A DNA stretch of 64,000 bases from Candidatus Methylospira mobilis (GCF_009498235.1 NZ_CP044205.1:429716-493715); one strand, 5' to 3'. Counted from the first letter of the stretch, positions 28,605 through 39,026 are shown. A program made the numbers and translations. The notes: a model not told the origin generated them from the sequence alone.

Positions 28605-29675
28605 ATGGTTAGCAGAAGAAACATACTTAAAATGGGTTTGGCGGGCGTGGGCCAATCTCTATTTGCGCCTGTAAGTGGCGCGGCTGCAACACCGGGCGCG
28701 ATACATAACGATCATGGTCAGGACATCGCATGGTTAAGGAATGCGCTACAAACCGCCATTCAACTGGAATTTGCCACGATCCCGCTATACCTGTGCGCGG
28801 CATGGTCGATTACGGATGCCGCAGACCCGGCCAGAAATACCCTGCTCGACATCGTTCAAGAGGAAATGCTGCACATGGGTCTTGCCTGCAACATGCTCAG
28901 CGCCATCGGCGGCAGACCGGATATCTGTTCGCCAGGCTCGGTGCCGGTGTATCCGGGTGCGTTGCCTGGCGGGATTCATCCCGGCATGACGGCTGCGTTG
29001 AGAAGGCTCACCCCATCCACCCTGGATGTTTTCATGGCGATCGAGAATCCGGAAGCGCCTGTTGTTTCCGACACGGCTTACAGCGAGCAATCATCCACTA
29101 TTGGGGCGTTCTACTCGCAAATCTGGCAAGTATTCAAGCGTTTGAGGCCCAGGTTTGCAAGCACCGGCCAGATTGAGGGTTCGCTGGGGTTATTTACGAT
29201 GCATTCCCTTGACGATGTCGATTCAGCCATCAACGAAATCATACATCAGGGATCTGGAACCCCATCGTCGCCAATGAATGCCAAGGGCAATGGACTTGCT
29301 CACTATTACCGCTTTGCGGAACTGCACCACGGGAGACGGCTTGTTCAGAAGCCCGGCGAAGCATGGGGTTTCCATGGCGATGTCGTGGCCTTTCCGTCTG
29401 TCTATCCAATGGCGGATATACCGTCAGGCGGCTATCTTCGGCAAGACCTACCCGCCCCGGTCTGGGAGTCGATCCATGCCTTCGATCGATGTTATAGCGC
29501 CATGTTGAAAAGTCTGGATGCGGCATTAACCCGCGGGAGTCAGCGCAATCTTGCGGATTCGGTCATGCAAATGCGCGAAATGAAGGACATCGGTGTAGCT
29601 TTGATGAAACAACCGATCAGCGCGAATAATCCGGGCTGCGGGAATTACGGTCCGTGTTTTCGTTTCATCGGTTGA
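28605..29675 (+). CDS. Exported ferritin-like (VioB-type domain) protein
   Basis: A 356-residue protein with a twin-arginine-like leader (SRRNILKMGLAGVG...) and a ferritin-like four-helix domain of the iminophenyl-pyruvate-dimer-synthase/VioB type. Putative metal ligands occur in LQTAIQLEFATIPLYLCA and IVQEEMLHMGLACNMLSAIGG, an E...ExxH pattern. Tat export fits a folded, metal-loaded protein. It closes the Fur-box-headed run with the porin, propeller and DyP peroxidase. It could be a di-iron or haem-linked oxidase; its reaction is unknown. Confidence 0.82.
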   Translation: MVSRRNILKMGLAGVGQSLFAPVSGAAATPGAIHNDHGQDIAWLRNALQTAIQLEFATIPLYLCAAWSITDAADPARNTLLDIVQEEMLHMGLACNMLSAIGGRPDICSPGSVPVYPGALPGGIHPGMTAALRRLTPSTLDVFMAIENPEAPVVSDTAYSEQSSTIGAFYSQIWQVFKRLRPRFASTGQIEGSLGLFTMHSLDDVDSAINEIIHQGSGTPSSPMNAKGNGLAHYYRFAELHHGRRLVQKPGEAWGFHGDVVAFPSVYPMADIPSGGYLRQDLPAPVWESIHAFDRCYSAMLKSLDAALTRGSQRNLADSVMQMREMKDIGVALMKQPISANNPGCGNYGPCFRFIG

Positions 29676-29854
29676 AAGGCGATTTATTTCAGGAGCGCTT
29701 GGATGCCATTGCATACAGGTCCAAGCGCAGGTTTGGAAAGAATTTATGCCATGGAAGGCTCTTTGATATTCATGCTGAATTGCCAGGCAACCGCCAAGGC
29801 GACGCAGCGCTTCTCTCTTCAATTGTCGTCGCGTTCGGAGCTTGATATCCTCTT

Positions 29855-30664
29855 ATGATGAAAATATTAATTCTGTTAAATCTGGTTGTTGCGGGATGCT
29901 CTTACACTGCTAAGTCCACCGATAATGGCAGCGAGAGCTTAAAGTCCCTGGCGTTACAGGGAAATGTCAATGCGCAAAAGACGATGGGAGACAACGCTCT
30001 TAACAATCATGACGATATGGGCTATCTTTATTGGTACAGAAAGGCCGCTGAGCAAGGTGATATTGGAGCGCTGATTGCCGTTGGCGATATGTATTATTCG
30101 GATAGATACAACATAAACGGATACGGCGTCAGAACGGACTACTTCGAAGCGGAAAAATGGTACGAAAAAGCCGCTGAAAAGGGCAGTACCGTCGCAATGA
30201 TTAAGTTGGCCGATATGTATTCTTCCGGCGAGGTTATTGGCGAGAATAAGAATGACGCCGTTCTTTTGTATAAAAAAGCGATTGAACACGGTGACAATAA
30301 CGGAAAGATTGGCTTGGCAAAAATTCAACCGGTGACTGTTAGAGCAAAAGCCAGCGTCAAATCAATACCCGGCGCTGTGATATGCAAAAATCAGGTTCTG
30401 GTCGCGCAGATCATCGAGCTCTTTCAAAAATCAGGGGAAAACATGCCGCAGGATAAAACTGCTGATCAGGAAAATAAAAAACCTGTCAATACGTTTCCCG
30501 CGCCGGTTCAAATAGAGGAGTATTACGGATGCTATTTGGCGCCCCGAGGCGCCGAAATGCAGTTGGAAGGCGATATGAATCCGGCAGTTGTAACCGTTAC
30601 ATTGCGCGATGGCAGCAAATATAAAGGCGTGACCTCTGCAACAATGATCGAACTTGGAAATTAA
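29855..30664 (+). CDS. Sel1-repeat lipoprotein
   Basis: A 269-residue lipoprotein with a short leader and lipobox VVAGC. It has two or three Sel1-like repeats (MGYLYWYRKAAEQGDIGALIAVGDMYY, AEKWYEKAAEKGSTVAMIKLADMYSSG, AVLLYKKAIEHGD). The C-terminal domain ends TVTLRDGSKYKGVTSATMIEL. Sel1 repeats mediate protein contacts. The gene is AT-richer than its neighbours and stands alone. No role can be assigned. Confidence 0.8.
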   Translation: MMKILILLNLVVAGCSYTAKSTDNGSESLKSLALQGNVNAQKTMGDNALNNHDDMGYLYWYRKAAEQGDIGALIAVGDMYYSDRYNINGYGVRTDYFEAEKWYEKAAEKGSTVAMIKLADMYSSGEVIGENKNDAVLLYKKAIEHGDNNGKIGLAKIQPVTVRAKASVKSIPGAVICKNQVLVAQIIELFQKSGENMPQDKTADQENKKPVNTFPAPVQIEEYYGCYLAPRGAEMQLEGDMNPAVVTVTLRDGSKYKGVTSATMIELGN

Positions 30665-30819
30665 TAAACTGATATCGGTCAGTTTGCCGCTTAACAACCA
30701 TAAGGCCGGTATGTATAAAACCTATGTTTTGGTTGCTCAGGTTCGGTTTTCTGTTCGGAAACCTGCTCAGTCTCTATTCATCAGCTCGCGGTGTATGCCG
30801 GTTTTCGCTGAGCGGCCCA

Positions 30820-31158
30820 TTATTTGCATTTATAGGCGCTGACCGTTATTGTCGCATTTACAGTGCCGCCGGCTCTGTTTATATCCCGCCGCTGTTGTAT
30901 ATAAATCGCATTGGCTCCAAGCTTATAAGCGGCATTCTTCAGCTCATTCAGGTTCTCAATACTTGTATAGTCGCCGCCAAAAACATTGCCTTGAGTGCCA
31001 ACCACCTCCTTGCCCAACAAGGTACAAGGAGCTTTGCTCGTATCCGGCGAAACATCCAAAGCATGAACGGACTCGGCGCCTGGGATTAATGGGGTGGGAG
31101 CGCAGGCAAGCAGTGCGGCACTCAGTAGAAACAGGTTGGCGTATCGTGCCGCTTTCAT
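30820..31158 (-). CDS. DUF4156-type lipoprotein
   Basis: A 112-residue lipoprotein with leader and lipobox LLACAP. The DUF4156 core is CTLLGKEVVGTQGNVFGGDYTSIENL and LKNAAYKLGANAIYIQQ. Such envelope lipoproteins are widespread and uncharacterised. It converges with the Sel1 gene. The 155 bases between them hold no clear terminator. Confidence 0.85.
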   Translation of the reverse strand: MKAARYANLFLLSAALLACAPTPLIPGAESVHALDVSPDTSKAPCTLLGKEVVGTQGNVFGGDYTSIENLNELKNAAYKLGANAIYIQQRRDINRAGGTVNATITVSAYKCK

Positions 31159-31425
31159 GGTAGGACCGGTTTTCCATAAGGGGAATACGGATTAAATCGT
31201 TTGTTTCGCAAGAATCACTCGGCAACTCATTGCCTTTACGCCGTCGGTGAGTTTCGATTATATCAGCGCATCCACCGGCTTCTATGTGCGCATGTTAATA
31301 ATTTTGCCGGAGGTCCATAATCGTTTCATAACCCGTCGCAGCTGACAGCCATCGCATCAGTTTAACAGTTTTATAAACGATTGAAATGAGCCGCCATACC
31401 GGCATGAGGGCTTATGGCGAGGCTT

Positions 31426-33666
31426 TCAACTCGCCGTTCTGAATGTTCTGACCAAGCCGGACAATTCGCGGGTTTGCATCTCCATTGATTCCGCAGCCGC
31501 TGCGGCCTGCTCAACCAGCGCAACATTTTGTTGCGTCATATAATCCATCGTATTGATGGCCTGATTAATTTGCTCTATATCCAGCCGTTGCTCCGCCGAT
31601 GCGGCGCTGATTTCGGACATGATGTCGGTAACGCGCTGCACCGAACGCACCACATCGCTGATGGTTTGTCCGGCCTGATTCACCTGGCCGGCTCCGGTAT
31701 TGATTTGCTCGACCGATGCGATGATCAGGGTTTTGATCTCCTTGGCCGCCTCCGCGCTACGCTGCGCCAGATTGCGGACCTCGCCGGCGACCACGGCGAA
31801 GCCGCGACCCTGTTCTCCGGCGCGCGCCGCTTCGACCGCCGCATTCAGCGCGAGAATATTGGTCTGAAACGCAATGCCTTCGATCACCCCGATAATATCG
31901 GCGATCTTTTTCGAGCTTTCGCTGATCGACGACATGGTGCTGACTACCCGGCCCATGACATCGCCGCCCTGTAGCGCGATAGTCGATGCTCCTGCCGCCA
32001 ACTGGTTGGCTTGACGGGCGTTTTCGGCATTACGCTGCACCGTCAAAGTCATCTGCGCCATGCTGGCGGTGGTTTGCTCCAGACTGGAAGCCTGAGCGCG
32101 CGTGCGTCCGGATAAGTCGTTATTACCCCGGGAGATTTCCAGTGCGGCATCATTGATGGCCGCGGTCGCCTCCTTGATGCGCACGGTGACGCCGGTAAGC
32201 TGCGCGACGGTAGCGTTGAAGTCGTCCTTGAGCTGCCCGAACGTCCCCTGGTATTCGTTATGGATGGTTCCGGTCAAGTCCCCTAGCGCCAAGGCTTCGA
32301 GCGCATGCACTATCTCGTTGAGGCTGTTCGCGCTGGTTTCGATCAGCCGGTTCATGCCTTCGCCCAATTGCCTGAAAAACCCGGTTTTCCCGGTCAACGC
32401 CATGCGCCGGCTGAAATCGCCTCTTGCCGCCGCTTCGACTATCGCGCCGATTTCCTGTTCGGTGGCGATTTCCTGGGTGCGATCTCTCCATTCGACTACG
32501 GCTCCGAGGCGTTCCTCTCGCGCATTGATAACCGGACTGGCGCAAAGCGCGAAGGTACGCCCGCCTATCGTCATTTCCGCGCGATGCGGGGCTGTGAATG
32601 TTTTAAGTAACTCGATCTGTTGTCCGGGGTGACGGTGAAAGTTGTTTATGCTTGCACCGATCAGCCGGGTTCGGTCGAAATGCGGCAGGTCTTTACGAAT
32701 ATCGCTTTCGGCGACCGCGAACATATTTTCGATGGCGCGATTCAGGTAGATGATGCCGCCTTTGTTGTCCGCAATCATGACGCAGGTTCCGACGGTGTCC
32801 AAAGCCGTTACCACGCGCGTCGCTTCTGTAGCGATACGGCGCGCGTCGGCGACTTCGAAGCCAAGACGGATCTGCGTGGATTTCACGGCATACAACAGCC
32901 GGCCGATTTCGTTGTAACCATCGACTTCTATCGTGCTCCAATAATGCCCCTGAGCCATCTCGCCCAGTATCCTGCTGGCGAAGGAAATATTATTGGCCGT
33001 GTCGAGGATCAATGAACGTCCGACGGCGACCAGCAATCCGATGCAAATCGAAAGCGTTGCAACGATAAGTTCCGGGCGGAAGTTTGCCGGATAGACATTG
33101 TAGAATCCGATCGCCCCGATCATAGCCGGTAATGCCGCGCCGATCGCCACAAGTAAAACAACGCGTGCCTTTATGGATATTCGTTTAATCCAGCGGAAAT
33201 TTTCGAGCAGGCGAGGCTTGACCGCCTTGCCTTCATGAATGCGTAAATGACCCTGCCGTCCCTCTTTGAACGCCCGATACACGGCTGTATGAGTATCGAT
33301 TTGTTCCTGCGAGGGTTTATGCCGCACCGATAAATACCCCACGGCCACCCCGTCATCGATAATCGGCGTGACATGGGTAAGCACCCAATAAAAATCGCCG
33401 TTCTTGCAACGGTTTTTGACGACGCCGGACCACGGTTTGCCGGATTGCAAGGTAGCCCACATGTCGGCAAACGCTTCTTCCGGCATATCCGGGTGGCGTA
33501 CCAGATTGTGCGGCTGTCCGATCAGCTCCTGTTCGGTAAAGCCGCTGGTTTCGATAAATTCGGCATTAACATAAATAATTATGCCTTTCAGGTCCGTTTT
33601 GGAAACGATAAACGACGTTTCTTTCAACGGGTATTCCACATTTGTTACCGGGAGGTTGGTTCTCAT
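31426..33666 (-). CDS. Aer-like methyl-accepting chemotaxis protein with two PAS domains
   Basis: A 746-residue chemoreceptor. The N-terminal PAS domain is of the Aer type ([20 protein letters not shown] ... [24 protein letters not shown]), which binds FAD for redox or oxygen sensing in relatives. It is followed by two membrane helices (about residues 165-215), a HAMP-like segment and a second PAS ([22 protein letters not shown]). The signalling tip is [42 protein letters not shown]. The start at 33666 is supported by a CAGGA site; the frame continues to 33801 but without support. Aerotaxis would help a cell with an oxygen-sensitive nitrogenase, though that link is only contextual. Confidence 0.92.
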   Translation of the reverse strand: MRTNLPVTNVEYPLKETSFIVSKTDLKGIIIYVNAEFIETSGFTEQELIGQPHNLVRHPDMPEEAFADMWATLQSGKPWSGVVKNRCKNGDFYWVLTHVTPIIDDGVAVGYLSVRHKPSQEQIDTHTAVYRAFKEGRQGHLRIHEGKAVKPRLLENFRWIKRISIKARVVLLVAIGAALPAMIGAIGFYNVYPANFRPELIVATLSICIGLLVAVGRSLILDTANNISFASRILGEMAQGHYWSTIEVDGYNEIGRLLYAVKSTQIRLGFEVADARRIATEATRVVTALDTVGTCVMIADNKGGIIYLNRAIENMFAVAESDIRKDLPHFDRTRLIGASINNFHRHPGQQIELLKTFTAPHRAEMTIGGRTFALCASPVINAREERLGAVVEWRDRTQEIATEQEIGAIVEAAARGDFSRRMALTGKTGFFRQLGEGMNRLIETSANSLNEIVHALEALALGDLTGTIHNEYQGTFGQLKDDFNATVAQLTGVTVRIKEATAAINDAALEISRGNNDLSGRTRAQASSLEQTTASMAQMTLTVQRNAENARQANQLAAGASTIALQGGDVMGRVVSTMSSISESSKKIADIIGVIEGIAFQTNILALNAAVEAARAGEQGRGFAVVAGEVRNLAQRSAEAAKEIKTLIIASVEQINTGAGQVNQAGQTISDVVRSVQRVTDIMSEISAASAEQRLDIEQINQAINTMDYMTQQNVALVEQAAAAAESMEMQTRELSGLVRTFRTAS

Positions 33667-33928
33667 TATTCCTGACCGAACGCGATGTAACGCGCTAAAA
33701 CGATTGGTTACTTCATATAGAGCGCTAAGCCAGGAAAACAACGTCATTCCGGCAGAGCCTGCCACGGACTTGATTCGGGGATTGCCGGAATCCGGTGACA
33801 AGAACCTTACCTCTATGATGTAGCTAACACGCTCGGTACTCTATATCGGTAAACGATCGGAAGGGGGACGATAAGATATGCCGCAGACTTGCGGGGCTAA
33901 CTCCCTTTCGTCATGTAAAACTGCTGAC
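33667..33928. repeat. Intergenic region with palindromic repeat
   Basis: At 33747-33800 the segment GTCATTCCGGCAGAGCCTGC and the following 'cggggattgccggaatcc' match the repeat near 7329. No gene is present between the chemoreceptor and the end of the vnfENX run. Confidence 0.55.
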
Positions 33929-34789
33929 TTACCCCGTGGCTCGAACCGGTATTAACCGCTGACGACCCTGGTTACCCTCGCGTAGATAGCATTGCTTCAG
34001 GTGGCGGATGCCGGAAAGCAAACCTTGTAATGGATTGGCGGATACCTTTTGGGCAAGGCACACCCATTCGCGATAGGTGATCGCGCTCAAATGACGGCGG
34101 AAGTCGGCATGATCCACCCGGCCAGACGAGCCCAGCGCTGCAAATCCCGGCTCATTGGCGTGAAAGTGCTCCAGGCGTCCGCGCGCAGCGGAAAAAGGCG
34201 CATGTCCGGCGTCATTGTTTTCTACCTGGGCCTTGGCGTTCAACTGCAAGCCGAGCGCAGGGTGATCGATATAGCCGGTCAGCATGCGGCATTCCGCCGC
34301 CGTGCTGCAAAAATCGGCGTCGCCGGGTCCCAACGGTTCGATGCACAATACCGTGCCGTGATCTTCGATACGCGGCAGCAAGCGTTCGAAAAAAGCAAGG
34401 TAATCGTTCCAGGCCTGCTTTATGGAAAGATCGCCGCGCCACCGACTGCCGCCGATGACCAGCGTTCGTCCGCCCAGGTCTCTGCAAACCGATGACAGAC
34501 CGGTCAGATATTCCACTGTCCGCTGCAAGGCTTCGGGGCCGGCGAACACGCCGAGTCCGGGCCGATCGGACAACAGCCCGTGCAATCCTATAATCGTCAG
34601 TCCTGCGGTTTCCACTTCGCGGCGGTAAGATGTCACCTCGTTCGCAGCCGGCTTGCGCTCATTGCCGCGCCACACCTGTTCCGGTGACACTTCCAGACCG
34701 CGCACGCCCATTTCTCCCACCTGCGGCAGCAGACGCAAGGTATCGTGAACCGGTAGGGCGAGGCTCGAAACGGCTAGTTTATAGCTCAT
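33929..34789 (-). CDS. Sugar-phosphate isomerase/epimerase-like TIM-barrel protein in the vnfENX operon
   Basis: A 286-residue protein of the xylose-isomerase-like TIM-barrel/AP-endonuclease-2 superfamily. It has MSYKLAVSSLALPVHDTLRL at the N-terminus, strands ending in TIIGLHGLLSDRPG and GRTLVIGGSRWRGD, and the metal-site Glu region GTVLCIEPLGPGDADFC. The His/Glu pattern LEHFHANEPGF is later. These barrels usually bind divalent metal and act on hydroxy-acids or sugars. It starts 11 bases after vnfX, so it is part of the same transcript. I know of no assigned role for such a protein in V-nitrogenase biogenesis. Handling of homocitrate or another organic ligand is one speculative idea. Confidence 0.85.
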   Translation of the reverse strand: MSYKLAVSSLALPVHDTLRLLPQVGEMGVRGLEVSPEQVWRGNERKPAANEVTSYRREVETAGLTIIGLHGLLSDRPGLGVFAGPEALQRTVEYLTGLSSVCRDLGGRTLVIGGSRWRGDLSIKQAWNDYLAFFERLLPRIEDHGTVLCIEPLGPGDADFCSTAAECRMLTGYIDHPALGLQLNAKAQVENNDAGHAPFSAARGRLEHFHANEPGFAALGSSGRVDHADFRRHLSAITYREWVCLAQKVSANPLQGLLSGIRHLKQCYLREGNQGRQRLIPVRATG

Positions 34790-34800
34790 ATTTCTATCCT

Positions 34801-35307
34801 TTATGCCTGGCGCGCCATCGCTTCGAAACGGTCGCCGGCCCTGGCCTTCGCCAGCGCGCGATCGATCCAGGCCGTTCCGCCCTTGCCCAGCGCCAGACTG
34901 ATATCGTTCAGCAAGTCTTCGATCGCGCGGCCGTTTTCTACAATGATCGGCTGAATGCCGGCGTTCATCAGGCGGCGGATGGACGATGAGCCGATTGATG
35001 CGGCATAGACTCCCGCGCAGCCGGCGAGGAACTCCAGTTTGACCGCCACTTTATCTTCTTTAGGCTTAACCAGCTCCTCTCCATGAGCGGCTATCCAGTT
35101 GTCTTGAGGCGGCTCTTGGGATGCTTCGGGCTCTTCCTCCAAGCCCATGTTTTTGAGGTCGCCTTTCATTTCAACGGGAATGAACTCCCCAACGGCGACC
35201 AGTTCCGCGCGTCCGGGAGCAACTTCGTAAATGATGAAGCTCTCGGCGGCTCCGAAGTGCAGATTGACATGGGCCTGATCTTTCGATGCAAAAGCGATTT
35301 TGATCAT
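34801..35307 (-). CDS. vnfX: VnfX (NifX-family cofactor carrier)
   Basis: A 168-residue NifX-family protein. Its N-terminal cofactor-binding domain starts MIKIAFASKDQAHVNLHFGAAESFIIYEV. An acidic insertion (about residues 55-90) leads to LEFLAGCAGVYAASIGSSSIRRLMNAGIQPIIVENG. In A. vinelandii VnfX binds the V-containing cofactor precursor and passes it on VnfEN. The position directly after vnfN (12-base gap) and the length support VnfX rather than a generic NifX. Confidence 0.9.
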   Translation of the reverse strand: MIKIAFASKDQAHVNLHFGAAESFIIYEVAPGRAELVAVGEFIPVEMKGDLKNMGLEEEPEASQEPPQDNWIAAHGEELVKPKEDKVAVKLEFLAGCAGVYAASIGSSSIRRLMNAGIQPIIVENGRAIEDLLNDISLALGKGGTAWIDRALAKARAGDRFEAMARQA

Positions 35308-35319
35308 ATTTTCCTCCGG

Positions 35320-36702
35320 TTAGTGGGTTCTGTTATCCGCCGCCGTTTGCCGGTTCGCGTTGTTTTCCTGCCGGTACATGGACCGATAGGGCGCGATTTC
35401 CTGGCGGTTCGACAGCAGGTTGGCAATATCGAACAGGATCTGGCGGGTTCCGCGATAACCGATCCAGGTGCGCGTGTAGCCACCGATGCAGTCGTATTGC
35501 GGAAAACCCGCGCGCATTAACGGCACGCCCAGTCTGGCGGCGGTTTCCGCGCCGTGAGAGTTGGCTATGACAAGATCGGTCCGGCCATTCCTGGCTGCAT
35601 TTTCCAAATCCTCCAGATCGCCGACGATCACGCTTTCCAGCGGCAGTGCTGCCAGAGAATCGGCTCTGGCCGAAGCCACCGCGGCGACCACCTCCGCACC
35701 TTCGCCAACCAGGAAGCGGGTCAGCATGCCGAGTAAATCCGCATCCGCCGCCACGGCTATGCGCGCGGTACTGAACTGAAAATGGCAATCGATCATTGCA
35801 TCCAGCAGCTGGGCGCGCTTGCGCTCGATGCGCCGCGGCACCGCGCGGCACGAAATATTGCTCAGTGCCTGAGTGAAGGCATCGCATTCATCCAGCCCCA
35901 TCAGTCCGGCGAAGCGGTAGTCGGCAATGCCGGTGCGGGCCTTCAACAGATCGGCGGCGCGCCGGAGCGATGGGCCGATGACCAGGGTGGCTACCGATTC
36001 GCCCATGTGGGCGATTTCCGATCGTGGCGTACCGCCATAAGTCAGCGTGGAAAACCCGGCAGCGCTCAGGCCGTTATCCATGGAATCTCCTATATCCGGC
36101 AGTATCACCGGATGTAGCCCGAAAGCCTCGATCCATTCACTGACTGCTTCGATGTCGCCCGAAGTCAGCATTGACGATACCAGTACGTTAACCTGCTCGA
36201 CGCGGCGGCGGCGCGCCGGAACGGCGGGAACCAGCTCGTTGATGATGGCTTCCACCGCCGACGCGAAACCGGTTTCCAGGCTGCCCAGCGTATCGGGCGT
36301 ACTCACAGGCACCACATTCATGCCGTCATATTCCGGGTGCCGGCTACGAAACAGTTTGACGGTTCTCGCGATATCCGCGCCCTGAGTTTCGGCCAGACCC
36401 GTGGTCAAGAGTCCGATGATGTCCGGACGGTGCTTTTCCGCTACCGTGCGCAGTGCTTCGACGACGTTGTCGTCGGCGCCCATGACGGTTACCATCGGGT
36501 CCATCGCTGTGGTCTGCAACGGAATCGGCTCGCGGAAGTGACGGGAAAAAAAAACCTTGCTGAACGCGGTGCAGCCCAGCGCTCCATGCTCCAGAGGCAT
36601 CGCCCGCGCCAGCCCGAGAAAAGCCAGGGAAGCGCCCATGGGTTGGCTGACCTTGAGCGGATTCACCGCCAGGGGTTTATTCGGAAGAATAATTTTTGCC
36701 AT
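35320..36702 (-). CDS. vnfN: Cofactor scaffold subunit VnfN
   Basis: A 460-residue NifN/VnfN-type scaffold subunit. It shows the N-terminal FLGLARAMPLEHGALGCTAFSKVFFSRHF with a P-cluster-like Cys. Further landmarks are ADDNVVEALRTV, GLLTTGLAETQGADI and the C-terminal domain with HGAETAARLGVPLMRAGFPQYD. With VnfE it forms the scaffold on which NifB-co is converted to the V cofactor. The gap to vnfE is 12 bases, and codon use is uniform with vnfE and vnfX. Confidence 0.93.
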   Translation of the reverse strand: MAKIILPNKPLAVNPLKVSQPMGASLAFLGLARAMPLEHGALGCTAFSKVFFSRHFREPIPLQTTAMDPMVTVMGADDNVVEALRTVAEKHRPDIIGLLTTGLAETQGADIARTVKLFRSRHPEYDGMNVVPVSTPDTLGSLETGFASAVEAIINELVPAVPARRRRVEQVNVLVSSMLTSGDIEAVSEWIEAFGLHPVILPDIGDSMDNGLSAAGFSTLTYGGTPRSEIAHMGESVATLVIGPSLRRAADLLKARTGIADYRFAGLMGLDECDAFTQALSNISCRAVPRRIERKRAQLLDAMIDCHFQFSTARIAVAADADLLGMLTRFLVGEGAEVVAAVASARADSLAALPLESVIVGDLEDLENAARNGRTDLVIANSHGAETAARLGVPLMRAGFPQYDCIGGYTRTWIGYRGTRQILFDIANLLSNRQEIAPYRSMYRQENNANRQTAADNRTH

Positions 36703-36714
36703 TGCGCGCTCCCG

Positions 36715-38118
36715 TTATGCGGCTATGCTTGCAGCAATGTGCTGCCGCGACCACGATGGCGTTTTGCGCACTTGCGGCCAGACCGGACTGTCGATGGATG
36801 CCGCCAGTTGCCTGGCCAGCTCCTGCATACCCGCATAACCGGCGTAGCCGAAATCGCGTTCGTGATTGATGTCCAGGAATGGAATGCAGGTTTTCAGGGC
36901 CGGATAAAGATAGCGTCCGCCGGCAATCAATATGTCCGCTTCGTATTCCTTGCAGGTCGCCATCAGCGTGGCTTGATCGTTGTCGTCGATCATGCGCGCA
37001 TCCGTGCCCATCAGTTCGCGGATGCGCGCACGGTCTTCCTCGGTCGATTTCTCGGTGCCGGTGGCAACCACCGTCATGCCCAGATCCTGCAGCGCCGAAA
37101 CCACCGACCAGGACTTGACGCCGCCGGAAAAGATCAATGCCCGCTTGCCGCGCAGGCGTGCGCGCCAGGGCTTCAGCGCCGCGTCGGCTTTGGCCTCCTC
37201 GCGCGAGATCAGGCGTTCGGTGCGCTCGCTCAAGCCGGGGTCGTTCAGCCGTCCGGCGAAATCGCGCAAAGCCCTGGATGTGTCGGCGATACCGTAAAAA
37301 CTGCCTTCGAAGAACGGCGTGCCGAAATCGTCCTGCAGCTTCCTGGCGACATTGAGCATTGCCTTCGAGCACACCACCATGTTGACTTCGGCGCGGTGCA
37401 TGGTCTGCACATCCTGAAAGCGCGAGTCTCCGGACAGCGTGCACAGGATGCGCAGTCCCAGTTCGTCGAACAGCGGCGCGACGTGCCAGAATTCTCCGGC
37501 GATGTTGTATTCGCCGATCAGGTTCACGTCGTGAGTTTCAATGCCGGGACGCCGCGCGGAGACAGGCACCGGGTCGGGTTCCCGCGTCCCGATCACATGC
37601 TTGTACAGGGTTTCGCCGGCTATGCGGTTGCCGAGGCTTTTGCTGCCGTAAAATCCGGCGCAATCGACCGGCACCACCGGCACTCCCCAGCGCTGGGCGG
37701 CGGCTTTTCCCAGTGCTGCGATGTCGTCGCCCTGCAGTGCGGTAACGCAGGTGTTATAGATGAACACCGCTGCGGGCCGGTAGGTTTCGATCGCCTGTTT
37801 GACCGCATGAAACAAGCGCTTCTCGCCGCCGCCCATGATGACGTCGACATCGGAGAGGTCGGTGGTCATGCCGATGCGGTACAGCGCCGGGCCGGAAGAG
37901 CGAGTGCCCCTGGCGTCCCAGGAGCTGCCGGCGCAGCCGATCGGGCCGTGCACGATATGCACGGCGTCCGCTATCGGCAGCAGCGCGATTTGCGCGCCGT
38001 CAAAGGCGCAGCCGCCTTGCGCAGCCCCCGGCCTGGCCTTTGCGCAACCGGTTTTGGCTCCCTTGTTGTGACTGCACGCCGGTTCGTCGAGCAGCGCCTG
38101 GATTTCGTTCTGATTCAT
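36715..38118 (-). CDS. vnfE: Cofactor scaffold subunit VnfE
   Basis: A 467-residue NifE/VnfE-type alpha-like scaffold subunit. It has the N-terminal Cys-rich part ([30 protein letters not shown]), [20 protein letters not shown] with a cluster Cys, and [21 protein letters not shown]. The downstream [15 protein letters not shown] segment holds the position of the cofactor Cys of VnfD. It is first of vnfE-vnfN-vnfX-TIM-barrel. The long antisense frame over this gene is a GC-pattern shadow. Confidence 0.93.
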   Translation of the reverse strand: MNQNEIQALLDEPACSHNKGAKTGCAKARPGAAQGGCAFDGAQIALLPIADAVHIVHGPIGCAGSSWDARGTRSSGPALYRIGMTTDLSDVDVIMGGGEKRLFHAVKQAIETYRPAAVFIYNTCVTALQGDDIAALGKAAAQRWGVPVVPVDCAGFYGSKSLGNRIAGETLYKHVIGTREPDPVPVSARRPGIETHDVNLIGEYNIAGEFWHVAPLFDELGLRILCTLSGDSRFQDVQTMHRAEVNMVVCSKAMLNVARKLQDDFGTPFFEGSFYGIADTSRALRDFAGRLNDPGLSERTERLISREEAKADAALKPWRARLRGKRALIFSGGVKSWSVVSALQDLGMTVVATGTEKSTEEDRARIRELMGTDARMIDDNDQATLMATCKEYEADILIAGGRYLYPALKTCIPFLDINHERDFGYAGYAGMQELARQLAASIDSPVWPQVRKTPSWSRQHIAASIAA

Positions 38119-38186
38119 ACGGAATCTCCTGCTTGTTCCGTCGCCAAACTCCGGCGCGGAACGGTGGTTGTTTATTAGGTTATAGC

Positions 38187-38579
38187 TTATTCGTCGAAAT
38201 CAGGCGAAGCCGCGCGCAAGGCAAACGACCTGGCCTGTTCCAACTCCTCTGGTGTAAGAAGCGAGTCACGCACGCGGTTGAAAAAAGGATTTAAATAACT
38301 GTCGAGCGTGCGGAATAACGGCGAATGGCATTGCAATGCGTTTTTACGGAAACGCAGGCAACGGAAGCATTGATGCGAACGCGGCCGCAGGCTTTCCCAG
38401 TACACGCGGTAAGCCAGCGCGAACAGACGGATTCCGCCGGCCAGCGCTTCCCTGAATGCGCAGAACCACCAGGCGCGCCGGTAGCACAGCCGTTCGAGGC
38501 GGATCGTGCAGATTTTGCACTCGGTTTGACCGCTTGCCGTAGCGGAGCGAACGGAGGTAGATGTATGAGACGGCTGCAT
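38187..38579 (-). CDS. Cys-rich small protein of unknown function between vnfA and vnfE
   Basis: A 130-residue, basic protein with three CxxC-like groups: [18 protein letters not shown] and [16 protein letters not shown], then a helical acidic tail ([21 protein letters not shown]). I do not recognise the family. The Cys spacing suggests a metal or Fe-S site. It is on the same strand as vnfE and ends 68 bases before it, so it may lead the vnfENX transcript. The N-terminal start is uncertain. A vnf-specific metallochaperone or regulator is possible but unproven. Confidence 0.6.
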   Translation of the reverse strand: MQPSHTSTSVRSATASGQTECKICTIRLERLCYRRAWWFCAFREALAGGIRLFALAYRVYWESLRPRSHQCFRCLRFRKNALQCHSPLFRTLDSYLNPFFNRVRDSLLTPEELEQARSFALRAASPDFDE

Positions 38580-39026
38580 GGTATTTGCGGCTTGCTATAC
38601 GAGTTATGGAACATTATTCCGACACCGACTAATCCGGTGCGTCTTACCGTTCTCTAATACAAATTGCGGGCCAGATGTGCGTAGCGGGATGAATTTGCTG
38701 ATGGGTTTTGATAAAGCGGGCTTTCGGAGCTGCAGATATGCGTTCACGATTGAAGGATTGCGTAAAACAGCGTGCTTTGGCGTACTATTTCCATGCGTTC
38801 GTACATTGATGTGCAATATGACTTATAAAATATATAGCAAGCTGGCGTTGCCCCCGGCAGCTACGCGCTCGACACGGGAACAGGCGCACATGGCGTGTTG
38901 TGGGGCAAGCCAGTCGAGGCACGCGGAAGCGTGTCGGTAATATTATCCACGCTGCAAGTCCATCCGTGGGCGCAGAAGGTCTCGCCTGGACCACCTAACT
39001 TCCTCTTCAGCAGCCATACTGAGTAG
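38580..39026. promoter_or_regulatory. Intergenic region upstream of the vnfENX run
   Basis: This 447-base stretch between vnfA and the Cys-rich gene should contain the vnfENX promoter. Two GTAC half-sites (38782-38785 and 38801-38804) are separated by 15 bases rather than 6. The best -24/-12 candidate on the minus strand, at about 38840-38855, has correct GG-N10-GC spacing but a poor -12 element. Neither is conclusive. Confidence 0.4.

Noticed and set aside
36337..38178. 613-codon open frame antisense to vnfE and vnfN
   Set aside because: The translation is low-complexity and lacks family features. The opposite strand encodes clear VnfE and VnfN; the frame is a codon-bias shadow.
38838..38855. 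Possible sigma54 promoter for vnfENX on the minus strand
   Set aside because: GG-N10-GC spacing fits, but the -12 element is poor and the GTAC half-sites lie downstream of it rather than upstream.
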